Notes under the pieces: generated by a model
Told to the model about the DNA's origin: nothing
Seen by the model: only the letters and a program-made list of their open reading frames with translations
The model's database searches: none
In this document: positions 15,269 through 23,675 of the stretch, piece after piece
How positions within the stretch are numbered: position 1 is the stretch's first letter
Layout of the letters: every line of letters begins with the position of its first letter
NCBI RefSeq assembly: GCF_000317515.1
Contig: NC_019738.1
Coordinates: 5,420,001 to 5,484,000 of the forward strand
Direction: 5' to 3'
Length of the DNA: 64,000 nt
Source of the DNA: Allocoleopsis franciscana PCC 7113
GTDB lineage: Bacteria > Cyanobacteriota > Cyanobacteriia > Cyanobacteriales > Coleofasciculaceae
Program-made: the position numbers and the translations under genes

Positions 15269-16638
15269 AAAAAGTCAAGCTGCAAAGATTGTGGGATTCA
15301 CTCCACTCTAGCTACTGGTTCGTACCCACACTAATGGCAGCCGTAGCGGTTGCGTTGGCGTTTACGATGCTGACGCTGGACCGAATGGGCAAGATTGGGC
15401 CGCTAGAGAAGTGGGGCTGGATTTACACGGGTGGCCCAGACGGGGCGCGAGCGGTGCTTTCAGCCGTTGTGGGTTCGATGGTGAGTGTTACCGCTACATC
15501 CTTCTCAATTGCGATCGTTGCACTCCAGCTTGCCTCTTCAAATTTTGGTCCGCGACTGCTGCGTAATTTTATGCAGGATACCGGCAATCAAATCGTCCTT
15601 GGCACCTTTATTTCCACCTTCATCTACGGCTTGCTTGTCTTGCGGACTGTCCGGGGAGAGGACTACGACATATTTGTGCCGGAGATCTCGATTACGGTGG
15701 GTATCTTGCTGGCGCTGATTAGTATCGGCGTACTGATTTACTTTATCGATCACGCATCCACTATCATTCAGGCATCGCACATCATTTCTGAAGTGAGTAC
15801 CGATTTACACCGTGCGATCGAGCGGCTGTTTCCAGAAAAAATTGGGCATAGCGTGTCCCAAGCCAAGCATCAGGTGGGAGACATCCCAGCGTCGTTTGAC
15901 TCGGAAGCTTGCCTCATTCAAGCAACTGGCAGGGGTTATCTTCAAGCCATTAATGAAGAAGAATTGATGAAGCTTGCCTGCAAGCACGATCTCTTGTTAT
16001 ACGTCAAGCCTCGACCCGGAAAGTTTGTGATACAGGGCACCGATTTGGTCAGGGTGTTGCCTGAAGAACGGGTCGATCGGAAACTCGCCGAGCAGATCGA
16101 AAAGGCTTTTATTCTAGGCAAGGAACGGACTGAGCAGCAGGATATTGAGTTTCCGATCGATCAGTTGGTGGAAATTGCTCTGCGTGCCCTCTCTCCTGGA
16201 ATAAACGACCCGTTCACCGCAATTCGGTGTATTGACCGACTCAGTGCCGGACTATCCCGCCTCGCTCAAAGGGATTTCCCCTCTCCCTACCGCTACGATG
16301 AGGACGACCATCTGCGCGTGATTGCCAACCCAGTCACGTTCCCCCAACTCACTAACACAGCCTTTAACCAGATTCGACGGTATGGGAAAAGAGACGTGGC
16401 GGTAACGATTCGTTTGCTAGAAGCGATCGCACGCATTGCTCCTTACACCAGCAACAAGAAAGATCAAGCCGCGTTGCTACGTCATGCCCAGATGATCGAG
16501 CGAGGTAGCCGTGAGGAAGTGGCGGAGGAGTGTGATCGCGCTTGTGTTGAGGAGCGATACTGGGCAGTCGTTAAAGCCTTAGAGCGTTCAGAAGTCAAAA
16601 GTCAAAAGTCAAAAGTCAAAAGTGATGGTGAGTACTAA
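15265..16638 (+). CDS. DUF2254 family membrane protein
   Basis: A 457-residue protein with four N-terminal transmembrane helices (about 17-38, 62-90, 108-126, 143-164) and a large cytosolic or periplasmic domain. The conserved SMVSVTATSFSIAIVALQLASSNFGPRLLRNFM motif marks DUF2254, and SPGINDPFTAIRCIDRL in the soluble part is also family-typical. Function unknown. It overlaps the DUF389 gene by four bases. The last residues (SEVKSQKSKVKSQKSKVKSDGEY) are encoded by a heptanucleotide tandem repeat, so the C-terminus varies with copy number. Confidence 0.88.
   Translation: MKKVKLQRLWDSLHSSYWFVPTLMAAVAVALAFTMLTLDRMGKIGPLEKWGWIYTGGPDGARAVLSAVVGSMVSVTATSFSIAIVALQLASSNFGPRLLRNFMQDTGNQIVLGTFISTFIYGLLVLRTVRGEDYDIFVPEISITVGILLALISIGVLIYFIDHASTIIQASHIISEVSTDLHRAIERLFPEKIGHSVSQAKHQVGDIPASFDSEACLIQATGRGYLQAINEEELMKLACKHDLLLYVKPRPGKFVIQGTDLVRVLPEERVDRKLAEQIEKAFILGKERTEQQDIEFPIDQLVEIALRALSPGINDPFTAIRCIDRLSAGLSRLAQRDFPSPYRYDEDDHLRVIANPVTFPQLTNTAFNQIRRYGKRDVAVTIRLLEAIARIAPYTSNKKDQAALLRHAQMIERGSREEVAEECDRACVEERYWAVVKALERSEVKSQKSKVKSDGEY
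16594..16621. repeat. heptanucleotide repeat inside the DUF2254 gene
   Basis: Four perfect copies of GTCAAAA, a short tandem repeat class common in filamentous cyanobacteria. Adding one or two units would change the reading frame and the protein's end. Confidence 0.75.
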
Positions 16639-16668
16639 CCCATCGAGAGTAAGGAGGTAAGAGAAATA

Positions 16669-17787
16669 ATGCCTGAACCAATGGATTTTTTCCTTATTTT
16701 CTTAATAGAGGGATTGAACATCCAGACAGGAGAAGTCCCTCTACCGCTTTTTGGATTAGCTGGGATACTAATGTTAATAGGTGGCTTTCAAGTGCTACAA
16801 CTACTGAATTGGGCAAGCGAACGTTTGATATCTCCACAGGTCAAAGAAGTCTATCAAAAGGTGGTTGAGCCTTACCGGGGGTTGCTGGGAATCGTCGTCG
16901 CTTTGGCTACGGTCGAACTGATTATTCTCCTCATCCCCGCCCTTAGAAATTATCCATTAATTGAAGTACCAGTTAGTTTATCTTTAACAATTTGTATTAG
17001 CTGGTTTAGTTCCCGTCTCTTCCGACAGTTTTTTGATGTTTACCTCTTAGATGTTGCTTTTAAGAGGGGTCGTAAACTTAATAGTGAGTTTTTTGTTTTA
17101 GCTAAAGTCCTAGCTAATTTTATAATTTTATTAATAGCGGTTATTGTCTTTTCCGAAACCCATAAAATTAATATTTTCGGTTTATTAGCTAGCTTGGGAA
17201 TTGGTGGACTAGCTGTAGCTTTTGCCGCTCAAAAAATTTTGGAGCAATTATTAGGAGGAATTGTCCTTTATATTGATCGCCCTTTTGTTGTTGATGACTA
17301 TATCGGCTTACCGGATGGAGTTTTTGGCAAAGTTGAATCGATTGGCTTGCGTTCTACAAAAATTCGCACCTCTGGTAAAGGTACGCTGGTGATTGTGCCG
17401 AACAGTTCTCTAACACAGGTGAATATTGAGAACTTTACAGGTGCTAAAAAAGTCATGGCTATACTTAACTTAAATTTTCCTCAAAATATTCCGAATGAAG
17501 AACGTGCCTTGATTCAACAGGTGATTATGAAAAGCACTGATGATATTTTTGGTATAGACACCCGCAGCACTAGTGTAAATTTTCAAGACTTTGCTGATTC
17601 TGAATTAAAGAAAACGCAAGCACAAATTACCTTCTTTATTCTCGGTTCCGGTAACGTTTCGATGGAGTTACGCCGTCAGCTTTTGGATATTGCTAGTCAT
17701 AAATTGACGAATCAGTTGAAAGACTATGGAATTACTTTTATTATTGAAGAACCCACTGTTTATGTGGATGCACCAATTACTATTTGA
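16669..17787 (+). CDS. MscS-family mechanosensitive channel, first of a tandem pair
   Basis: A 372-residue MscS-like protein. Four to five hydrophobic segments precede the channel core, ending in the pore helix FGLLASLGIGGLAVAFAAQKILEQLLGGIVLYIDRPF and the beta domain GVFGKVESIGLRSTKIRTSGKGTLVIVPNSSLTQVNIENF. A strong Shine-Dalgarno (AAGGAGG) lies 10 bp before ATG 16669. Its stop TGA overlaps the TTG start of the next MscS gene by four bases. The two are clear paralogues, here a tandem duplication. Confidence 0.93.
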   Translation: MPEPMDFFLIFLIEGLNIQTGEVPLPLFGLAGILMLIGGFQVLQLLNWASERLISPQVKEVYQKVVEPYRGLLGIVVALATVELIILLIPALRNYPLIEVPVSLSLTICISWFSSRLFRQFFDVYLLDVAFKRGRKLNSEFFVLAKVLANFIILLIAVIVFSETHKINIFGLLASLGIGGLAVAFAAQKILEQLLGGIVLYIDRPFVVDDYIGLPDGVFGKVESIGLRSTKIRTSGKGTLVIVPNSSLTQVNIENFTGAKKVMAILNLNFPQNIPNEERALIQQVIMKSTDDIFGIDTRSTSVNFQDFADSELKKTQAQITFFILGSGNVSMELRRQLLDIASHKLTNQLKDYGITFIIEEPTVYVDAPITI

Positions 17788-18911
17788 ATAATTTGATGGA
17801 GATACTGAACCTAATAAATAGTCAAATAGATACCGTTAAGCCAGTTTTGTTAAGATTAGGGATATTCGGTTTATTTCTCCTCCTCTCTTGGATCGTTGGA
17901 CGCTATACCCCCTCAATTCTCAGACTGCTGATTCGGCGTTTTTTCCCCCACAAAGTAACGGCAATTTATGAAAATCTCATAGATCCGATTAGTCATTTGC
18001 TCAAGATTGCTGGAACGTTAATTCTCATTTCTGTCTCATTGAACTGGCTCAAGCCTTATCCGGGAATATACAGCTTTCTCAGTTTTTTCATCGATTTGGC
18101 AGTAACGATTAGCGTTGCTTGGTTAGTTTCTCGATTCTTTCGGCAGTTTGTTCGGGTCTATGGAATTAATTTAGTCCGCAAGTTGGGTCGAGAAGTTGAT
18201 GAACTTTTGCTGGTTTTTGAGACATTAGCTAATGTGGTGATTGGATTTATTGCTGTCTTGTCGTTTGCTCAGGGGCGATTCGATTTAGTGGGTTTAATGG
18301 CTGGTTTAGGCATTGGGGGATTAGCAATAGCGTTTGCGGCTCAAAAAACCCTAGAACAGCTTTTAGGAACGGTTGTATTGTATTTAGATCGCCCTTTTGT
18401 TCCAGGAGAATATATTCGTTTACCCCATTCCCAACAATTACCAGAGGGGCTGTTTGGACGAGTAGAATCGATTGGTTTGCGCTCCACAAAGATTCGCACG
18501 GCAGCTAAAAGTACGCTATTTATTGTTCCCAATTCTACCTTGGCAAATTTGGAAATTGAGAATATTACCAGGGGGAAGAAGGTGATGGTTTTGCTGTATT
18601 TGGATTTTGCGCGATCGCTCGAAGAACGGGAACACGCCTTAGTGCAACAAGTCATTAACGATTCTACCAATTCTGTATTTGGAATTGACCCAGGAAGTAC
18701 AAATATTACCCTGACCCTTGATGAGGAATTAGGAACCACTCGTGCTAGAGTAACATTCTTTATTTTGGGTTCAAGTGAAAGTTCGATTCAGCTAAGAAAG
18801 CGGCTTCTGGAACTAGCCAATAGTAAAATATCTAAAAAGTTACTGGCTTATAAAATTAATTTTACGATGCAAGAACCGATGATTTATGTTGAGTCACCTG
18901 TCACTATTTAG
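17784..18911 (+). CDS. MscS-family mechanosensitive channel, second of a tandem pair
   Basis: A 375-residue paralogue of the preceding gene with the same layout: N-terminal helices, pore helix LVGLMAGLGIGGLAIAFAAQKTLEQLLGTVVLYLDRPF, then the beta domain. It has a small insertion (PHSQQLPEG) before LFGRVESIGLRSTKIRT. The chosen start is TTG 17784, overlapping the upstream stop; ATG 17796 would give four residues fewer and is equally possible. Unlike MscS #1 at 12942, both tandem channels carry an extra N-terminal membrane region. Confidence 0.92.
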   Translation: MNNLMEILNLINSQIDTVKPVLLRLGIFGLFLLLSWIVGRYTPSILRLLIRRFFPHKVTAIYENLIDPISHLLKIAGTLILISVSLNWLKPYPGIYSFLSFFIDLAVTISVAWLVSRFFRQFVRVYGINLVRKLGREVDELLLVFETLANVVIGFIAVLSFAQGRFDLVGLMAGLGIGGLAIAFAAQKTLEQLLGTVVLYLDRPFVPGEYIRLPHSQQLPEGLFGRVESIGLRSTKIRTAAKSTLFIVPNSTLANLEIENITRGKKVMVLLYLDFARSLEEREHALVQQVINDSTNSVFGIDPGSTNITLTLDEELGTTRARVTFFILGSSESSIQLRKRLLELANSKISKKLLAYKINFTMQEPMIYVESPVTI

Positions 18912-19028
18912 AATTCTATTAGTGATTGGAAAGTCATTTTTTTAATCTTACTCTAGAAAGACGTAATTCCTTGGAACCCTACTTAGGGTTGAGATAGGAA
19001 AGATTCAATCTAGTAAAATTTCAATAAA

Positions 19029-19652
19029 ATGACTATGCAAAGTACAGTGGAGACACACAGGGTTCATCCCAACTTAGACCGAATAGGCAACAGGTTACGT
19101 TTGGTTGGTTGGGCTAGTTGGTGGATACAGCTAGGGTTCGGGGCTGTTTCTGTTCTGATGTTGTTATTTGCTATCTCTGGACGTAGCTTTAGCCGATCTA
19201 TCGCGCCTGCACCTGGAGTCCCAGTAACGGGTTACACCCAAGCAACAACGCCTGGACTTGGATTTAGTGTCTTTTGGGCAGTTTGTGGAATTTTGGTGTT
19301 GCTGTTTACTATTTATCTGGCTTTTCGTTTAACTCGCTTGGCAAAACGACTTCGCAATCCTAATCCAGAGTTACACCCCAAAAAAGCAGAGGTGATGCAG
19401 TTGTTGCGGATTGCTATAATTGCTGGTTTTGTGGGAATGCTGTTAACTATTTTAGGGAGTGGAGCAGGTTTGGGAGTACTACTATCAAAATCAATTGCTC
19501 AACCTCAAGGGGTAGCAATTTATGACCCAAATCGCGTCATTCGTTCTTTAGATATCTTCGTTGCCATGGCAGGTATGAACGGGATTGTTGCTCACTATGT
19601 CGGCACAGTGGCTTCTGGGGGACTGTTTATCTGGCTACATCCTCAGTTGTAA
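19029..19652 (+). CDS. DUF3611 family membrane protein
   Basis: A 207-residue protein with four transmembrane helices (about 27-50, 84-104, 126-152, 178-203). It matches the cyanobacterial/plastid DUF3611 family, as seen in IGNRLRLVGWASWWIQLGFGAVS and LRIAIIAGFVGMLLTILGSGAGLGVLL. Function unknown. A second in-frame ATG lies two codons in. It ends the plus-strand series; the following DUF389 gene converges. Confidence 0.8.
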   Translation: MTMQSTVETHRVHPNLDRIGNRLRLVGWASWWIQLGFGAVSVLMLLFAISGRSFSRSIAPAPGVPVTGYTQATTPGLGFSVFWAVCGILVLLFTIYLAFRLTRLAKRLRNPNPELHPKKAEVMQLLRIAIIAGFVGMLLTILGSGAGLGVLLSKSIAQPQGVAIYDPNRVIRSLDIFVAMAGMNGIVAHYVGTVASGGLFIWLHPQL

Positions 19653-19825
19653 TCAGTTGTAAGTAAGTCACCCTCCGAGGAAAAAGGAATCGTCTTTTTT
19701 CCGCTCCGAAGTTAGTGGTAAATATTTGAGGGGGTATACTTTCTAAGCTGTTTAAGAAATCGCCATTGTCATAAGATTCTCAATAAGAGTCGGCGGCGAT
19801 AAAAGAATTGTGTCGCAACAAAGGC

Positions 19826-20809
19826 TCATTTTTGTAATGATGTTTCCCGTTCAAGTGAATCAGAACCTCGTACTTCATGAACTCGACTAGAGCGAACGAT
19901 GATTGTAAACCGCTGCTTCATTTCTTTTTCAAGAAATTCTTCTACCAATCGCACTTGCTTAGGAGTGATGGGTTTATCTGCCTGAACATTTAAGTAAACT
20001 TCTGGAGGATTTTTGGTCCAATTGACCTCAGTTTTACTTAGCCGTACCTGTTGTCCTATTGTGATAGTGCGGTTGACCAGATTTTTTCTCAACGTCGCTT
20101 GTAGCTGGGATTGTTTCACCAACTGGAAAAAACTTGCTCCCAAAGGCAAAAGTAAAATACCAGTTAAACCCAAAATCCATCCTAAAGCATGGCTTATCTT
20201 GGCATAGCCCATCGTGATGAAAACGAGCATACAAGCAAGGGTAATCCCTAAGAGGTTAGTCAGGTATAGTAAAAACGCTCCCCAGCTAAATTGCCAAATT
20301 CCCTGAGATAAGGATAAACCTACTACACAAATTGGCGGCATTAAAGCCACCGCGATCGCAGTTCCCGCTAATGCATCACTAATTTTTGGTCGAACTTTAG
20401 CATAACCGCTAATACCCCCAGCCGCGACAGCAATTCCTAAGTCCACTAAATTCGGTTGAGTGCGTGAGAGGACTTCCGAACCAAACTCTGGAATTGCAAC
20501 TAAACTCCCCAACAATCCAGCCAAGAAAATAGATACTCCAGTGCCAACTCCTACTGAAATTAGGCTTTGGCGGAACAAATGCAAGTCTCCCTCCAAAGCG
20601 CTAAATGCTAGCGATCGCAATGGTAACATCAAGGGAGCAATAATCATTGCCCCAATAATTACGGCTGCACTGTTACTGATGAGTCCAAAGCTGGCAATCA
20701 GACAAGAACTAACAATCAGAACTACATAGTTCTGACTGAGTTCAGCATCAACTGTCAAAGACTCGTGTAGGTTTTTGAGTTCTTTCTGAGAGGCGTTGGG
20801 TTGGAGCAT
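19826..20809 (-). CDS. DUF389 family (TIGR00341-type) membrane protein
   Basis: A 327-residue protein with five or six membrane helices. The family motifs are clear: SNSAAVIIGAMIIAPLMLPLRSLAFSALEGD (about 45-76) and GTAIAVALMPPICVVGLSLSQG. Compared with the DUF389 protein at 13985-15268 it lacks the N-terminal soluble domain and has a C-terminal beta/alpha region (about 235-327). DUF389 function is unknown. It is transcribed convergently to the DUF3611 gene and separately from the three small genes at 20.9-21.9 kb, about 95 bp further upstream. Confidence 0.88.
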   Translation of the reverse strand: MLQPNASQKELKNLHESLTVDAELSQNYVVLIVSSCLIASFGLISNSAAVIIGAMIIAPLMLPLRSLAFSALEGDLHLFRQSLISVGVGTGVSIFLAGLLGSLVAIPEFGSEVLSRTQPNLVDLGIAVAAGGISGYAKVRPKISDALAGTAIAVALMPPICVVGLSLSQGIWQFSWGAFLLYLTNLLGITLACMLVFITMGYAKISHALGWILGLTGILLLPLGASFFQLVKQSQLQATLRKNLVNRTITIGQQVRLSKTEVNWTKNPPEVYLNVQADKPITPKQVRLVEEFLEKEMKQRFTIIVRSSRVHEVRGSDSLERETSLQK

Positions 20810-20904
20810 AAAAATCTTGACAGACTAGTTCCTAGTTCAATTATTTTTGCAAGGCTACACCCAATTAATTTTATTGCCTCTTCTGTTCAAAAGAACTAAG
20901 AAAA

Positions 20905-21171
20905 TTATAGCGATCGCCCCTTGTGCAAGTTTTTATCTAGAATGCCAAACAAGATGAGGAGAAAAGCGGATAAGCGCAATAAGTATAAGTCAGGAGTTGT
21001 TTCATTAGCATAGGGAGTAAAGCCTAGTAAAGTTCTATTAATTGCCAACATGAAAAAGGCTAAGGTAAAGCTAATAAATAAACGGTCTTTTGTCTCCTTC
21101 CAGAAACGCAGGAAAAACAATCCTGCTACTGCACATCCCATCGCAATTGTTCCCATGATAAAGCTTGTCAT
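20905..21171 (-). CDS. small membrane protein, DUF5985-like
   Basis: An 88-residue protein with three hydrophobic helices (about 2-20, 31-47, 64-79) and the charged motif LRFWKETKDRLFISFTLAFFMLAINR in between. ATG 21169-21171 is chosen because a GGGGGAG ribosome-binding site precedes it by 1-7 bases and because its TM1 starts there; a longer frame to 21288 would add 39 residues overlapping the neighbour gene. It is a diverged relative of the next gene. Function unknown. Confidence 0.65.
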   Translation of the reverse strand: MTSFIMGTIAMGCAVAGLFFLRFWKETKDRLFISFTLAFFMLAINRTLLGFTPYANETTPDLYLLRLSAFLLILFGILDKNLHKGRSL

Positions 21172-21218
21172 ACTCCCCCTACTTTTCTCTTTCAGTAGTT
21201 TCTTTCCGTAGGATAAGC

Positions 21219-21476
21219 TTACTTTGCTTCCCACACCAATCCATATAAAAGAAAAATTATACCAATTAATGGGACTGAAGTCCGCCAAGGTGATAGATCA
21301 ATTGAAGGAATAATCACTTTGTCAATAAAAAGAATCACATTATCTAGCGTAAACATGGCAAAACATAGTCCGCTCCACAACAGTAATCGAGCTTTACTTT
21401 TCCGATAACCTCGTAGAAGTAAAACGCAACAAGTAAAAGCAATGACGGCACACAGCATATAAACAATCCATGCCAT
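21219..21476 (-). CDS. small membrane protein, DUF5985-like
   Basis: An 85-residue protein with three hydrophobic helices (about 2-21, 32-49, 63-80). Between them are the basic turn RGYRKSKARLLLWSGLCFAMFTLDN and a conserved WRTSVPLIGIIFLLYG. It shares this layout with the gene at 20905-21171, so the two are probably paralogous subunits. The start M at 21474-21476 fits the SD-like AGGAAGAAG just upstream and sits in an almost abutting position to the upstream winged-helix gene's stop (21478). Confidence 0.65.
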   Translation of the reverse strand: MAWIVYMLCAVIAFTCCVLLLRGYRKSKARLLLWSGLCFAMFTLDNVILFIDKVIIPSIDLSPWRTSVPLIGIIFLLYGLVWEAK

Positions 21477-21477
21477 A

Positions 21478-21870
21478 TTATTCTTCTTCCTCACTTTTCA
21501 ACTTAAAAGCATCTGCAAATGATTGAATCGGATTCTTAGATAAAGAATAGATAAAATTAATCAGACTAACAGGATAGTATCGATCAAGCTGAGCTAATTG
21601 CTCAATCATGTTATCTACATCATCATTTTTTGGATTGTAGCTATAAAAATGCTCTTTATCTTGACGTTCAATTTTTAAAAATCCACGTTTATTTAAAAAC
21701 TTTAGGATTTCTTTCACAGTTGTATGGTGTAAATAAAGTTTCTTGCCTATATTGTAAATTGTCCATTTCTCATTACTATTTTCTTTAAAAAACAGCAAGA
21801 TTTTCAAACAATCTATTGTTTTAACATTATGAATAATAAACCGTTGAATTTCTTCGGAAAATTTTTCCAT
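21478..21870 (-). CDS. winged-helix transcriptional regulator (putative)
   Basis: A 130-residue protein. Residues 18-72 (DCLKILLFFKENSNEKWTIYNIGKKLYLHHTTVKEILKFLNKRGFLKIERQDKEHFYSYNP) form a winged helix-turn-helix with a recognition helix and basic wing. The C-terminal part is amphipathic and ends in acidic SEEEE. No ligand domain is visible. It is first in a three-gene unit with the two DUF5985-like genes and probably controls them (inference). A/T-rich codon use differs from the MscS genes nearby. Confidence 0.65.
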   Translation of the reverse strand: MEKFSEEIQRFIIHNVKTIDCLKILLFFKENSNEKWTIYNIGKKLYLHHTTVKEILKFLNKRGFLKIERQDKEHFYSYNPKNDDVDNMIEQLAQLDRYYPVSLINFIYSLSKNPIQSFADAFKLKSEEEE

Positions 21871-22519
21871 GTCTCTTGAGGATAGATACAGCTCGAATCA
21901 ATCGTTAAAGCTGATTTAATAAAGCTTGTTTATTTGCCCTATTACTATTAATTGAGTGCAATCATTTTGATAACCTTCCCAGAAGGTTTAACCGAAAAAA
22001 GCATTATACCTTCTAGTGGAATACGAACCTTTTCGATATAGCATCCTTCAAAAGGCTTAGGTTAAAGGTTTTGGCATGATCACAGGATTCTGTACCATAG
22101 GCAGAGTTAATGCGTTGACGCACAGGCTAGCACAATTCTAGATTTGTGACGCAGAGGCTGATTCCCCCAAAGCTGCAACATTTTTAGCAATGCCTCAATA
22201 AGTAGCTTGCCAACGGTGTCAATGGCAGACAGGCTCTAAGTGACAGAGACTTCCTCACCGATTTCTACCCGATTTCTACCCGATTTTTCGACTTATGAGG
22301 GATAACTTGAAGTTATAGCCTAGATTCACCCCTGTTTTAGTTTAAGGCAATTCAATGAAGATGCTGAAAATTTTGATATTGAAGTAGCGGAGTTGCCGCA
22401 GAAAAAATGATGTAAATGTTCTTGATATATTATACATATATGAAAATTATAGAAAAATAGCATTTTAGTTAAATTAAGGGATCTATCAATTAGCTCGGAT
22501 TTCGAGCAACTGCCACTAA
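21871..22519. other. gene-free interval
   Basis: No gene is supported in these ~650 bp. The interval contains the second copy of the 11+11+9 bp repeat (22258-22288) and an AT-rich stretch (about 22400-22490) with TATACATATATG that could be a promoter. Confidence 0.5.
22258..22288. repeat. 11+11+9 bp direct repeat, copy 2
   Basis: CCGATTTCTAC twice, then CCGATTTTT, preceded by TGACA...CTTCCTC. This is the same architecture as 12762-12792 with G changed to A in each full unit. The two copies lie on either side of the MscS/DUF389 cluster in the same orientation. Confidence 0.6.
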
Positions 22520-22699
22520 GTGGCAGTCAGGAATGGGGTTTATGTCCGGCAATCGCCATCGATTAACAGTGCTGTTGTCGGAGTTGTACCTAATAATAGA
22601 AATGTCACGATTGAGAACAAAGGCGCAAATGGCTGGGTACCCATTTCAGATCCTTTGCAAGGTTATGTATCTGCGGCTTATCTCGAATATGATACTTGA
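22520..22699 (+). pseudogene. SH3b-type domain fragment
   Basis: A 59-residue frame from GTG 22520 to TGA 22697-22699 reads VRNGVYVRQSPSINSAVVG..., then NVTIENKGANGWVPISDP, GYVSAAYLEYDT. The pattern (VRQSPS...V.G.V..NRNVTI...NGW..I...GYV...YL) is that of a bacterial SH3 domain from secreted or periplasmic proteins. An in-frame stop sits directly before it and no signal peptide is present, so it looks like the detached C-terminal domain of a lost gene. Confidence 0.55.
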
Positions 22700-23073
22700 T
22701 GGGATTGAGTTGAGTTATCGCTCCAGATGTTGAATGGTAAACGATGCAAGGCGTCCGACTCGGTGTACTTTTCGGTTTTGAAAATCTACGTTGATTTGTT
22801 GATTTTTTTTCTCATCCTGTGGAGTTTTACAGTCAGTGTTTTTCTAGCGAATTATCCTGAGACTTTCCCCTGCCACCTATAAGGGTATGGGAGTCGTGGG
22901 AACGATATAAATTTATTAAGATTTTATCTGTTTTCAATGCCTTAAATAGATTATTTTTTATAATATGGTATATAGTTTATGAGATAAGATAATCTCAAAC
23001 CAAACTCAAAAAATGGGTGATTTGCTGTCGTTGCCGTCAAGAAATATAACCGACGGTTTTAGGATACAGCAGC
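22700..23073. other. gene-free interval
   Basis: I see nothing beyond AT-rich sequence (22890-22990) and short frames without ribosome-binding sites. Confidence 0.4.
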
Positions 23074-23481
23074 TTGAGTTTTATTTTCTTGTGTCAAGAT
23101 ATCACATTTCCTATGATTTTGTCCCTGTTAACATGGATGGGAAGTGGAGTAACAGCTTTTCTTTGCACTCTGGTAAGGCGACAACATCATTTAATTGTCC
23201 AGCAACAGTTAGAAATTGAACGACATCTAGCCGCAGAGCAAGCAGCGGCACTCTCTCAAGCCCAAAAAATTCTGACAAGAACGGCTGATGATATTCACGA
23301 TAGACCACTACAGGAACTTAAGTTGGTTATGGATGATTTAGAACTTTTGCAGCTCGATCATTCAACTATAGATATTGATGCCACTCTAGATAAGCTCGAA
23401 AATATTGGATACGGAACCAAATTAATGAGCGCGATCGCGACTCAACTTCCTTGTCTGATAACTTGCACCATTCTCAATTAG
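23074..23481 (+). pseudogene. truncated sensor histidine kinase (HisKA_3-like dimerisation region only)
   Basis: A 135-residue frame with one transmembrane segment (about 13-34: MILSLLTWMGSGVTAFLCTLV), a coiled coil (QHHLIVQQQLEIERHLAAEQAAALSQAQKIL) and a DHp-like motif TADDIHDRPLQELKLVMDDLELLQ, where H is the probable phospho-acceptor. The ATP-binding domain is missing: after KLENIG the sequence runs into unrelated residues and stops. It may be a decayed kinase gene. The true start is unclear; another frame overlaps the first 140 bp. Confidence 0.55.
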
Positions 23482-23675
23482 CTACATAATCCACTCCATG
23501 TATCAAAAGCGCGATCGCCTCTATTGCCTGGTGTTCAGATGAACTTAGTACACTCAACTAGTCAGCTTTCATCCGTGCAATTGCTTAGTCAGACTAAACT
23601 TGAGCCTGGTTATGTGGCTACTGGCTCATCCAAATGAGCGAACGGTGAGATAATTCAATGGGCTTGGATGCTGTC

